Shown: positions 1 to 6,469 of the stretch, piece after piece
Numbering within the stretch: position 1 is the first letter of the stretch
Layout: each line of letters begins with the position of its first letter
NCBI GenBank assembly: GCA_002347565.1
Contig: DDXR01000082.1
Span: forward strand, 409-13,924
Direction: 5' to 3'
Length of the DNA: 13,516 nt
Origin: a bacterium UBP2_UBA2255
GTDB taxonomy: Bacteria; Edwardsbacteria; AC1; EtOH8
Position numbers and translations under genes: made by a program
The notes under the pieces: model-generated
Databases searched by the model: none
Told to the model about the DNA's origin: nothing
The model's input: the letters and a program-made list of their open reading frames with translations, nothing else

Positions 1-596
1 TGCGCGAGGGGCTGGACCTGCCCGAGGTGTCGCTGGTGGCCATCCTGGACGCGGACAAGGAGGGCTTTTTGCGCTCCGACCGCTCGCTGATCCAGGTCTC
101 GGGCCGGGCGGCGCGCCACGTGGCGGGCAAGGTGATCATGTACGCCGACCGCGTCACCGACTCGATGAAGCGGGCGCTGGCCGAGATGGACCGGCGCCGC
201 GCCATCCAGCTGGCCTACAACAGGGAGCACGGCATCACGCCGCAGTCGATCGTCAAGTCGATCGAGCAGGTGATGCTGTCCACTTCGGTGGCCGACGCCA
301 AGTCCGAGGCCGTGGCCGAGGAGCTGGCGGCCTACAAGCTGACCGGGCTGACGGTGGAGGAGACCATCATCCAGCTGGAGAAGGAGATGTTCGACGCGGC
401 GGCCTCGATGAACTTCGAGCGGGCGGCGGTGCTGCGCGACGAGATCCGTAAGCTCTCCGGCGAGGAGCCTATTGGGAACGGTTCAAACAGTTCAACCGGT
501 TTGAAACGTTTGAAACGGGGTGCGGCGTTCTGGGACAAGCCAGGGAAGAAGGAGCTGGGGGTGAAGAACATCCGGGGGCGGGGAAGGAAAAAATAG
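1..596 (+). CDS. uvrB: UvrB, excinuclease ABC subunit B (3' end only)
   Basis: UvrB is the DNA-loading helicase-like subunit of UvrABC nucleotide excision repair. It receives damaged DNA from UvrA and recruits UvrC. The gene enters from the left edge with codons starting at base 3, and about 197 residues are visible. They open with the conserved REGLDLPEVSLVAILDADKE stretch and continue through helicase motif VI (SLIQVSGRAAR, bases 84-116) and the GKVIMYADRVTDSM segment. A UVR domain near the end (VEETIIQLEKEMFDAAASMNFERAAVLRDEIRKL-type helix pair, about bases 357-458) is the UvrC-binding element. The GTG at 27 is internal and not a start. After the UVR domain comes a roughly 45-residue basic, poorly conserved tail ending GRGRKK, and an inverted repeat (481-516) lies within it. 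The next gene starts 9 bases after the stop. Identification is firm; the N-terminal two-thirds lies outside the window. Confidence 0.97.
   Translation, partial: REGLDLPEVSLVAILDADKEGFLRSDRSLIQVSGRAARHVAGKVIMYADRVTDSMKRALAEMDRRRAIQLAYNREHGITPQSIVKSIEQVMLSTSVADAKSEAVAEELAAYKLTGLTVEETIIQLEKEMFDAAASMNFERAAVLRDEIRKLSGEEPIGNGSNSSTGLKRLKRGAAFWDKPGKKELGVKNIRGRGRKK
481..516. repeat. Imperfect inverted repeat inside the uvrB tail
   Basis: GTTCAAACAGTTCAACC (481-497) is followed directly by GGTTTGAAACGTTTGAAAC (498-516). The right arm is the reverse complement of the left apart from two one-base length differences, and each arm contains two tandem GTTCAAAC/GTTTGAAAC-like units. It encodes a Ser/Asn-rich then Lys-rich stretch (SNSSTGLKRLK) just after the UVR domain, in a region not expected to be conserved. 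It is AT-richer than the surrounding gene. It may be a dispersed repeat that entered the 3' end of the gene in frame. It could also form a hairpin in the mRNA, but no T run follows, so it is not an intrinsic terminator. Confidence 0.7.
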
Positions 597-605
597 GGAC
601 CGAGA

Positions 606-1424
606 ATGGTCGACGTTTATAAAATACTCCAATGTCCGTTGTGCCAGAGGAGCATTTCCGAATCCCTCGAATGCGCAATATGTGGTGAGCAATACGTATT
701 CAAAAATGATGTGCATGTCATGGTGAATAGGAAGCTGTCAAAACGGGAATGGAAATGGGACGAAAAACGCTTCACCGATGAGACGCAAAAGGTGTCGCGC
801 GAAAGGTACGACTCTTATCTCAACGAAGACACAAGAAAAGCGACCGACGCCTGGTCCGAAGCAATGGGTAAACATATTGTTGCTTTCCGCGGTTTGGTCT
901 GTGATGTTTCGACCGGGCTTGGCTCTCTGTTCGACAGGCTGATGATCTCCACGGCGGATTTTTTACCGGTCGCGACGGATGTTGACCCGAATGTCTTGGC
1001 CTGGACCTCAAAGCAGATCAAGGGAAAATACAACAAGGAGTTCATCTCGGTCGCGACGGATGCGAAACACTTCGCGTTTGCGGACAGTACCTTTGATATT
1101 GTCACTTCGCTGGCAGCCTTAGGCAATATACCGGATACAAAGAAAGCCCTAAAGGAACAATACAGGGTTTTGAAAAGAAACGGCAGGTTCGTGATGATGA
1201 ATTCGTTTGTGAAGAAATGGAGCCGGTCCCACTGGTTGGCAAAACTGTTGAGACTCGATCGGGGATGCATCGAACAATATCTGCTGGAAGAAATGCGCAG
1301 CGTGGGTTTTAAGGACGTACGGTCGGACACCGTTTCCTCGGCTGTGTGGGCGAAGAACCCGATGGATGGACTGCCAGTCGCCGGGGACATGAATTATTTT
1401 GCCATCGTCGAGGCTCGGAAATGA
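606..1424 (+). CDS. Zinc-ribbon class I SAM-dependent methyltransferase, substrate unknown
   Basis: A 272-residue protein with two visible parts. Residues 1-40 form a Trm112-like zinc ribbon with paired cysteines C10-x2-C13 and C23-x2-C26. Residues about 95-240 form a Rossmann methyltransferase domain: motif I VCDVSTGLGSL (98-108), acidic loop TDVD (124-127) for the SAM ribose, DAKHFAFADSTFDIV (152-166) and the YRVLKRNGRFVMMNS strand typical of the UbiE/Methyltransf_11 group. Family knowledge supports SAM-dependent methylation of a small molecule or lipid, but no substrate can be read from the sequence. The ATG at 606 is 9 bases after uvrB and preceded by AGGGA (595-599). Two 60-base lines counted inside the gene are 40% and 47% G+C, against 68% in a line of the following gene. 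Codon use (many AAA, AAT, ATA) also differs, which suggests recent horizontal gain. Confidence 0.8.
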   Translation: MVDVYKILQCPLCQRSISESLECAICGEQYVFKNDVHVMVNRKLSKREWKWDEKRFTDETQKVSRERYDSYLNEDTRKATDAWSEAMGKHIVAFRGLVCDVSTGLGSLFDRLMISTADFLPVATDVDPNVLAWTSKQIKGKYNKEFISVATDAKHFAFADSTFDIVTSLAALGNIPDTKKALKEQYRVLKRNGRFVMMNSFVKKWSRSHWLAKLLRLDRGCIEQYLLEEMRSVGFKDVRSDTVSSAVWAKNPMDGLPVAGDMNYFAIVEARK

Positions 1425-1468
1425 AGCCAGGACAGTGCTGGTCGAACAATACACAATTAATATAGTTA

Positions 1469-2731
1469 GTGAATGACATGCTCAACGCACACGCCATCCT
1501 CAAGGAACTGAGCTTCGAGCGGATCGCCGGGTCGGCCGGCGAGCGCCGCGCCGCGCGCATCATCGAGGGCCACCTGCGCGACCTCGGCATCAAGTACAAG
1601 GTCGAGCCGTTCACGCTGCAGGGCTTCGACACCGGCACAGCCTCGGTCAGCTGCGGCGGAACGAAGTTCCCCGCGCACCCCTTCGGCCTGACGAAGAACC
1701 ACGACATCGCCGGCGAACTGGCCTTCGTCGAGGACGGCGAGGTGGTCACCAAGAACAAGGGCGCCTACCGCGGCAAGGTGGTGCTGACCTACACCTACAC
1801 CCGGCCGCTGTCCCTGATGCTGAAGAGCGCCGGCATCAAGGCCCTGATCGCCATCGGCCAGCCGCTGCGCGAGGCGCCCAGCTGGTCGTACCGCCAGAAG
1901 ACCTTCAGCCAGGGCTACGTGCCCTCGGTGACCGTCACCTACGAGGACGGCATCAGGCTGTCGCGGCTGGACGGCAAGCCGGTCAGGATATCCATCCGGC
2001 AGGCGTCCGGCCGACGCGTCGCCCACAACATCGTGGCCGACATCACGGGCTCGCGGCCCGACGACAACCTGACCATCGCCTGCGGCCACTACGACGGCGT
2101 GGCCCGCTCGCCGGGTTCGTCGGACAACGCCGGCGGCACCGTGGCGCTGATCAAGCTGGCCGAGCACTTCCGCCGCAACCGGCCGAGGCGCGACCTGCGG
2201 ATCATCTTCTTCTCGGGCGAGGAGCTGGGCCTGCGCGGCAGCTTCTCCTACGTCAAGAAGCACCGGGCCGAGGTCAGGAAGCGGGCGGGACTGGTGGTCA
2301 ACCTGGACGTGGCCGGGGACGAGTTGGGGACCAACTCGATGATCGTGCTGGGGTCGAACAGGCTGCTGGGATTCGCCGACGGCGTCACCCGCGAGCTGGG
2401 GCGCCCGTTCCGCGCGGCGCTGGACATTTACAGCAGCGACTGCATGCCGTTCGCGGCCCACGAGGTGCCGTCGGTCAACCTCAGCCGCTGGGGCGGGAAG
2501 CCGTCGTGTTTCATCCACACGCCGGGCGACGGCGTGGGCGGCACCTCGGAGCGCGGGCTGGCGCCGGTGATCGATGCGGCCCAAAACCTATTGTCGCGGG
2601 TGCTCAACGCCGGGATCTACCCGGTGGACCGGGAGATCGACAAGACGCTGCGCGAGAAGATCGAGCGGTATCTCTACGGTTCGCTGGTGGAGAAGCCCAA
2701 ACTGGAGTGGACGCCGGAGTACCAGCGGTAA
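1469..2731 (+). CDS. M28-family zinc peptidase (aminopeptidase-like)
   Basis: A predicted di-zinc exopeptidase of the M28 clan, which removes N-terminal residues from peptides. All five expected metal ligands or their motifs are visible: H207 in ACGHYDGV, D219 in SSDNAGG, E251/E252 in FFSGEELGL (general base plus ligand), D280 in NLDVAG, and H350 in CFIHTPGD. Residues about 50-180, between the N-terminal part and the catalytic half, resemble a PA-like insert (AYRGKVVLTYTYTRPL...AGIKALIAIG). At 420 residues the length is normal for the family. There is no signal peptide or membrane segment, so a cytoplasmic location is inferred. The start is uncertain: GTG 1469 and ATG 1478 are in frame and neither has a good Shine-Dalgarno. 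The 44 bases before it are AT-rich (1425-1468), with a TATAGT hexamer at 1461 but no convincing -35. G+C returns to the high background here, unlike the gene upstream. Confidence 0.9.
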   Translation: MNDMLNAHAILKELSFERIAGSAGERRAARIIEGHLRDLGIKYKVEPFTLQGFDTGTASVSCGGTKFPAHPFGLTKNHDIAGELAFVEDGEVVTKNKGAYRGKVVLTYTYTRPLSLMLKSAGIKALIAIGQPLREAPSWSYRQKTFSQGYVPSVTVTYEDGIRLSRLDGKPVRISIRQASGRRVAHNIVADITGSRPDDNLTIACGHYDGVARSPGSSDNAGGTVALIKLAEHFRRNRPRRDLRIIFFSGEELGLRGSFSYVKKHRAEVRKRAGLVVNLDVAGDELGTNSMIVLGSNRLLGFADGVTRELGRPFRAALDIYSSDCMPFAAHEVPSVNLSRWGGKPSCFIHTPGDGVGGTSERGLAPVIDAAQNLLSRVLNAGIYPVDREIDKTLREKIERYLYGSLVEKPKLEWTPEYQR

Positions 2732-2810
2732 GCGGCGCCGCCGCGCGACACGCCCAAGGTGGCGCGAAGGGTGATGCCGAGCCTTTTGACGGATTAGGAC
2801 CGGCCACCGG

Positions 2811-2837
2811 GCCCCTCGAAAAATCGAGGGGCTTTCC
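2811..2837 (+). terminator. Intrinsic terminator after the M28 peptidase
   Basis: A perfect 9-bp stem GCCCCTCGA / TCGAGGGGC with an AAAA loop (2811-2832) is followed by a short T-containing run (TTTCC). It lies about 80 bases past the peptidase stop and directly before the nadC promoter, so it probably separates the two transcription units. The T tract is short, which lowers certainty about efficiency. The rest of 2732-2810 shows nothing recognisable. Confidence 0.75.
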
Positions 2838-2839
2838 AA

Positions 2840-2868
2840 TTGACTTTGGCCGGCAGATGGGGTATAAT
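2840..2868 (+). promoter_or_regulatory. Sigma-70-type promoter for nadC
   Basis: The -35 hexamer TTGACT (2840-2845) matches five of six consensus bases and the -10 hexamer TATAAT (2863-2868) matches all six. They are separated by an optimal 17 bases. Transcription would start near 2875, giving a leader of about 40 bases before the nadC ATG. It is the best promoter in the window and sits right behind the terminator hairpin, which fits the start of a new transcription unit. Confidence 0.85.
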
Positions 2869-2916
2869 TATCCGTTAAAATGTTATACCTGTTGCAGTTA
2901 GGCCCATTTTCCGCCG

Positions 2917-3783
2917 ATGCCCATCGATCTTGAGCAGATCAAGCCCCTGATCGCCGTCGCCCTGGCCGAGGACATCGGACCGGGCGACATCACCAGTCGT
3001 TTCACGGTGCCGGAGCAGGCAAGCGGCCTGGCGCTGGTCATGGCCAAGCAGGAGGGCGTGCTGGCCGGGTTGGGCGTCTGCCGGCAGGTGTTCCTGACGG
3101 TCGATCCGGAGCTGGCCGTCGAGCAGCTGAAGCAGGACGGCGACGCGCTCGGTCTGGGCGAGGTGGTGCTGACCATCCGGGGCAGGACCCGGTCGATCCT
3201 GGCGGCCGAGCGCACGGCGCTCAATTTCCTGCAGCACCTCTCCGGCATCGCCACCCTGACGGCGGCGTACGTGGCGGCGGTCAGTGGCACCCGCGCCAGG
3301 ATCCTGGACACCCGCAAGACCACGCCCGGCCTGCGGGCGCTGGAGAAGCACGCGGTGGCATGCGGCGGCGGGCAGAACCACCGGATGGGCCTGCACGACA
3401 TGGTGCTGATCAAGGACAACCACATCGAGGCGGCTGGCGGGGTGGGCGCGGCCATCCGCGCGGTGCGCGACGCCGATCACGGCCGGGTGACGGTCGAGGT
3501 CGAGATCCAAAACCACGCCCAGATGGAGGAGGCCGTGGCGGCCGAGGCCGACATCATCATGCTGGACAACATGAGCCCGGAGCGGATGGCGGATGCCTGC
3601 CGGATGGCATGGTCGTCGCCGGCCCGGGACCGGGGCCGGCTGAAGCTGGAGGCCTCGGGCAACGTCACGCTGGAGAGGGTCCGGGCCGTCGCCGAATGCG
3701 GGGTGGACTTCATCTCGGTGGGCGCGCTGACCCACTCGGCCCCGGCGCTGGATTTCTCGCTGCGGCTCAAGCCGCTGGGGTAG
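2917..3783 (+). CDS. nadC: Nicotinate-nucleotide pyrophosphorylase (quinolinate phosphoribosyltransferase)
   Basis: NadC converts quinolinate and PRPP to nicotinate mononucleotide, CO2 and pyrophosphate, the third step of de novo NAD synthesis in the cytoplasm. The 288 residues match the normal family length. Visible motifs in order are ALAEDIGPGDITS (15-27), ERTALNFLQHLSG (98-110), DTRKTTPGLR (131-140), HRMGLHDMVLIKDNH (155-169), EVEIQN (194-199), IIMLDNM (213-219), EASGN (245-249) and SVGALTHS (267-274). These cover the quinolinate- and PRPP-binding residues. The ATG at 2917 fits the usual N-terminus; the ribosome site before it is weak. A strong promoter lies about 50 bases upstream. nadA and nadB are not adjacent, so the pathway is split in this genome or quinolinate is made elsewhere. 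Confidence 0.97.
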   Translation: MPIDLEQIKPLIAVALAEDIGPGDITSRFTVPEQASGLALVMAKQEGVLAGLGVCRQVFLTVDPELAVEQLKQDGDALGLGEVVLTIRGRTRSILAAERTALNFLQHLSGIATLTAAYVAAVSGTRARILDTRKTTPGLRALEKHAVACGGGQNHRMGLHDMVLIKDNHIEAAGGVGAAIRAVRDADHGRVTVEVEIQNHAQMEEAVAAEADIIMLDNMSPERMADACRMAWSSPARDRGRLKLEASGNVTLERVRAVAECGVDFISVGALTHSAPALDFSLRLKPLG

Positions 3784-3791
3784 CGCGCCTT

Positions 3792-3821
3792 TAAACGCAG
3801 AGGACGCAAAGAAGCGCAAAG
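3792..3821. repeat. Left arm of inverted repeat flanking the GxxExxY gene
   Basis: A 30-base tract built of short units (ACGCAGAGG, ACGCAAAG, GCGCAAAG) between nadC and the GxxExxY gene. Its reverse complement recurs, imperfectly, at 4220-4249 on the far side of that gene. The ACGCAAAG core is identical in both arms; the flanking units differ at several bases with one length difference. It ends 9 bases before the gene's ATG. Confidence 0.7.
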
Positions 3822-3830
3822 ATACTAATT

Positions 3831-4214
3831 ATGCACGAAAACGAGCTATCAAGCTTGATAATCGGGGCAGCAATAGAGGTCCACAAGGCGCTGGGACCCG
3901 GATTGTTGGAATCGGCATACGAGGTCGCTCTTAGGAAAGAGCTATTGTTGAGAAATCTGGAAGTTAAGCAGCAGTTGGTTTTGCCAGTTGTCTACAAGGG
4001 AGAAAAGTGCGATGCAGGATATCGGATAGACATCACGGTGAATGACAAGGTGGTGGTCGAGATAAAGGCGGTCGAGGCCTTAAATGACGTACATCTATCC
4101 CAGGTGCTTACATGCCTTAAGCTGAGCGGATGCAGGCTCGGGCTGTTGATAAATTTCAACGTAACAAAACTAACCAAAGGGATAAAACGCGTTGTTAACC
4201 GGTTTGAGGAGTAA
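3831..4214 (+). CDS. GxxExxY-family protein with PD-(D/E)XK nuclease fold
   Basis: A 127-residue protein carrying the family signature GLLESAY (residues 24-30) and the SLIIGAAIEVHKALGPG N-terminus typical of GxxExxY proteins, a family placed in the PD-(D/E)XK nuclease superfamily. Candidate catalytic residues are D67 (YRIDI) and E77-x-K79 (VVEIKA), with Q91 (LSQVLTCLKLSG) in the place where RecB-like nucleases carry a conserved Gln. Length is normal for the family and the protein looks intact. Its biological role is not established, and nuclease activity is an inference from the motif. A sampled 60-base line is 45% G+C, far below nadC and the next gene. The ATG at 3831 has no real Shine-Dalgarno. 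The gene is bracketed by inverted repeats (3792-3821, 4220-4249), so it may be part of a small transposable or repeat-borne unit. Confidence 0.88.
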   Translation: MHENELSSLIIGAAIEVHKALGPGLLESAYEVALRKELLLRNLEVKQQLVLPVVYKGEKCDAGYRIDITVNDKVVVEIKAVEALNDVHLSQVLTCLKLSGCRLGLLINFNVTKLTKGIKRVVNRFEE

Positions 4215-4219
4215 ATGGC

Positions 4220-4249
4220 CTTTGGGCCCTCTTTGCGTTCTCCGCGGTT
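4220..4249. repeat. Right arm of inverted repeat flanking the GxxExxY gene
   Basis: This tract starts 5 bases after the GxxExxY stop and contains CTTTGCGT followed by TCTCCGCGG. Read in reverse complement it gives CCGCGGAGA-ACGCAAAG-AGGGCCCAAAG, matching the left arm unit by unit with a few substitutions and one length difference. It abuts the strong ribosome-binding site of the next gene. Confidence 0.7.
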
Positions 4250-4250
4250 G

Positions 4251-4258
4251 AAAGGAGG
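4251..4258 (+). promoter_or_regulatory. Strong Shine-Dalgarno for the P-loop gene
   Basis: AAAGGAGG lies 5 bases before the ATG at 4264, the most complete ribosome-binding site in the window. It settles the start of the downstream gene and begins immediately after the right repeat arm. Confidence 0.85.
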
Positions 4259-4263
4259 CTCTG

Positions 4264-4980
4264 ATGGACAAGCACTACCCGGTCATCATCCTGGTGGCCC
4301 GGCCGGCCGCCGGCAAGAGCGAGGTGATCGACTACCTCAAGAAGACGCCGCTGGTGGAGCGCATGGAGCGGTTCAACGTGGCCGAGCTGGCCGAGTTCGA
4401 CGACTTCCTCTATATCTGGGAGTGGTTCGAGGAGGACGACTTCCTCCAGCAGAACGGCAGGGAGCGCCTGCACACCAAGCCGGACTACTACTTCCGGGAC
4501 GAGTTCGCCTGGCACGTCTGCATCCAGAAGATCAACAACGCCTTCGCCAAGCGGCTGGCCGGCGAGAAGGGCTTCCTGGCGCGGCACACCTCGCTGATCG
4601 AGTTCGCCCGGGGCGGGGAGAGCGCCTTCCGCGACGCCTTCAACCACCTGTCCGACGACATCCTGAAACTGGCCCGGATCGTCTACATCAAGGTGCCCTA
4701 CGAGGAGTCGGTGCGCAAGAACAAGAAGCGGGCCCGCAAGGGCGAGGAGCACAGCGTCCTCTACCATTCGCTGCCCGACGACAAGATGGAGTACTACTAC
4801 AAGACCAACGACTGGGACACGCTGTCGGGCGGGGAGGACCAGGGGACCATCGCGATCAGGGGGCACGCGGTGCCGTTCGTGGTGTTCGACAACATGCCGG
4901 AGAAGACCAATGATCCCGCCACGCTGGGCCCGGCGCTGGACGACGTGTTCGCCCGGCTGGGGACATTGCAGAAAAAATAA
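4264..4980 (+). CDS. P-loop NTPase, small-molecule-kinase-like, function unknown
   Basis: I do not recognise a named gene. The 238-residue protein begins with a beta strand and Walker A loop VARPAAGKS (residues 11-19), as in nucleoside/adenylate-type kinases. A possible Walker B-like strand is SLIEFARGG (110-118). A strand-loop-helix follows (RIVYIKVPYEESVRKNKKRARKGEE, about 138-162) whose basic helix resembles the substrate-closing lid of such kinases, and it ends with an acidic and aromatic C-terminal half. There is no signal peptide or membrane segment, so it is probably cytoplasmic. ATP- or GTP-dependent phosphorylation is plausible but the substrate is unknown. The start is fixed by a strong ribosome site. 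It is 40 bases ahead of sppA and separated from nadC only by the GxxExxY cassette. Base composition matches the host background. Confidence 0.8.
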   Translation: MDKHYPVIILVARPAAGKSEVIDYLKKTPLVERMERFNVAELAEFDDFLYIWEWFEEDDFLQQNGRERLHTKPDYYFRDEFAWHVCIQKINNAFAKRLAGEKGFLARHTSLIEFARGGESAFRDAFNHLSDDILKLARIVYIKVPYEESVRKNKKRARKGEEHSVLYHSLPDDKMEYYYKTNDWDTLSGGEDQGTIAIRGHAVPFVVFDNMPEKTNDPATLGPALDDVFARLGTLQKK

Positions 4981-5020
4981 GGCAGAACCTGGAACGAGAA
5001 TTCCCATAATGGGGTGACCA

Positions 5021-5902
5021 ATGGCATCGGGGAAGAAAGCGCTGTTCATCGGGCTGATCGTCCTGGGCCTGTTCGGCGTCGCGGCGACGATGGCGGTGGC
5101 CGTGCTGGCGTCGCTGGGCGACCAAGGGCCGGAGCTGTCCTACGGCAAGTCGGTGGCCATCGTCGAGCTGCGGGGCGTGATCGACGCCTCGGACGCCGTG
5201 GTGCGGACCATCAACCGTTACCGCGACAACTCGTCCGTCAGGGCGATCGTGCTGCGTGTCGACAGCCCCGGCGGCGGGGTGGCGGCCAGCCAGGAGATCT
5301 GGCAGGCGGTGCGCAAGGCCCGGGAAAAGAAGCCGGTGGTCTGCTCGATGGCCGAGGTGGCCGCCTCGGGCGGGTACTACGTCGCCTGCGCCTGCGACTC
5401 GATCGTGGCCAACCCCGGGACGCTGACCGGCTCCATCGGCGTGATCATGCAGTTCCCGGTCGCCGAGGAGCTGCTGAAGAAGATCGGCCTGCGGTTCGAG
5501 GTGCTCAAGGCCGGAGAGAACAAGGACATCGGCTCCCCCTTCCGCCAGATGCGGCCGGCCGAGCGGGCCATGCTGCAGGCGATGCTGGACGACGTCCACG
5601 GCCAGTTCATCCAGGCCGTGTCCGATGGGCGGGGGATCAGCGCCGACTCGGTGAGGCTGCTGGCGGACGGCCGGGTGTTCTCCGGCCGGCAGGCGCTGGA
5701 CCTGCGGCTGGTCGATACGCTGGGGACGCTGGACGATGCCATCGACCTGGCGGCCCGGATGGGCGGCATCAAGGGCAGGCCGCGGATCACCCGGGAGCGG
5801 CGGCGCGCCTTCAACCTGTTCGATCTGCTGACCGCCGCCTCCGAGGCAGCGGCAGGCCTGGACCGGGCCGGGACCAGGCTCCAGTACAGGATGGCGCCCT
5901 GA
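5021..5902 (+). CDS. sppA: Signal peptide peptidase, SppA type (S49 serine protease)
   Basis: A membrane-anchored Ser/Lys-dyad protease that degrades signal peptides left in the membrane after secretion. Residues about 6-32 form a single N-terminal membrane anchor, with the catalytic part predicted outside the cytoplasm. The nucleophile is S116 in EVAASGGYYVA and the general base is K168 in AGENKDIGSPF. Their spacing of 52 residues matches the short Bacillus-type SppA. DSPGGGV (81-87) and the TGSIGVI strand (136-142) are also typical. At 293 residues it is the single-domain form, not the double-length enterobacterial one. The ATG at 5021 follows GGGGTG (5011-5016). The next gene begins 9 bases after the stop, so it may be co-transcribed with the glycan genes. 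Confidence 0.92.
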   Translation: MASGKKALFIGLIVLGLFGVAATMAVAVLASLGDQGPELSYGKSVAIVELRGVIDASDAVVRTINRYRDNSSVRAIVLRVDSPGGGVAASQEIWQAVRKAREKKPVVCSMAEVAASGGYYVACACDSIVANPGTLTGSIGVIMQFPVAEELLKKIGLRFEVLKAGENKDIGSPFRQMRPAERAMLQAMLDDVHGQFIQAVSDGRGISADSVRLLADGRVFSGRQALDLRLVDTLGTLDDAIDLAARMGGIKGRPRITRERRRAFNLFDLLTAASEAAAGLDRAGTRLQYRMAP

Positions 5903-5911
5903 ACGCGCCCC

Positions 5912-6469
5912 ATGGCGAAGCGGCTGTTCGACATCGTGGCCGGCTCGCTGGCGCTGATCGTCCTGTCGCCGGTCCTGCTGGCGACGGCCGTGGCGGTCGC
6001 GGCCGGCTCGCGGGGCGGCGTCCTGTTCGTGCAGCCGCGGGCGGGCCGGGGCGGGAGACCGTTCATGATCTACAAGTTCCGCACCATGGTGGCTGACGCA
6101 GAGCGCACGGGGCCGCTGCTGGCGGTGCGGAGCGATCCCCGGGTGACCCGGGTGGGGTCTTTCCTGAGGCGCTGGAGCCTGGACGAGCTGCCGCAGCTGG
6201 TCAACATCCTGAAGGGCGACATGAGCGTGGTCGGTCCCCGGCCCGAGGTGCTGCCGATCGTGGACGGGTATTCCTCCTTCCAGCGGCGGGCGTTGTCCGT
6301 CCGGCCCGGGCTGACCGGCCTGCCCCAGGTGATGGGCCGGGACGACCTGCCGATCGACACCAAGCTGCGGCTCGATGTCTACTACGCCGGGCACCGCACC
6401 ATGTGCTTCGACCTTTGGATCATCGCGCGGACGGCGGTCGAGGTCGTTACCGGTCGGGGGGCGTTCTGA
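5912..6469 (+). CDS. Monotopic phosphoglycosyl transferase (bacterial sugar transferase, PglC/WcaJ catalytic core)
   Basis: This enzyme transfers a sugar-1-phosphate from a UDP-sugar to undecaprenyl phosphate, the first membrane step of glycan assembly. The 185 residues correspond to the minimal PglC-like form without the extra N-terminal membrane domain of WcaJ. Visible features are an N-terminal re-entrant membrane helix with the Ser-Pro break (LSP, 18-20), YKFRTM (54-59), the catalytic Asp-Glu pair D91-E92 in SLDELPQL, GPRPE (108-112) and RPGLTGLPQV (131-140). The ATG at 5912 has little ribosome site, so translation may depend on sppA. The stop overlaps the start of the dehydratase by one base. 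Its donor is likely made by the next three genes, but the exact sugar cannot be read from the sequence. Confidence 0.93.
   Translation: MAKRLFDIVAGSLALIVLSPVLLATAVAVAAGSRGGVLFVQPRAGRGGRPFMIYKFRTMVADAERTGPLLAVRSDPRVTRVGSFLRRWSLDELPQLVNILKGDMSVVGPRPEVLPIVDGYSSFQRRALSVRPGLTGLPQVMGRDDLPIDTKLRLDVYYAGHRTMCFDLWIIARTAVEVVTGRGAF

Noticed and set aside
494..504. AACCGGTTTGA shared between the uvrB repeat and the end of the GxxExxY gene (4197-4207)
   Set aside because: An 11-base match centred on the palindrome AACCGGTT is likely chance at this window size, and the flanks differ.
2506..2901. 131-codon plus-strand frame overlapping the end of the M28 peptidase
   Set aside because: It is an out-of-frame shadow of the peptidase end that continues over the terminator and promoter of nadC.
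6403..6468. GTG at 6403 as start of the dehydratase
   Set aside because: The extra 22 residues lie inside the phosphoglycosyl transferase gene and lack homology. ATG 6469 overlaps the stop and gives the expected N-terminus.
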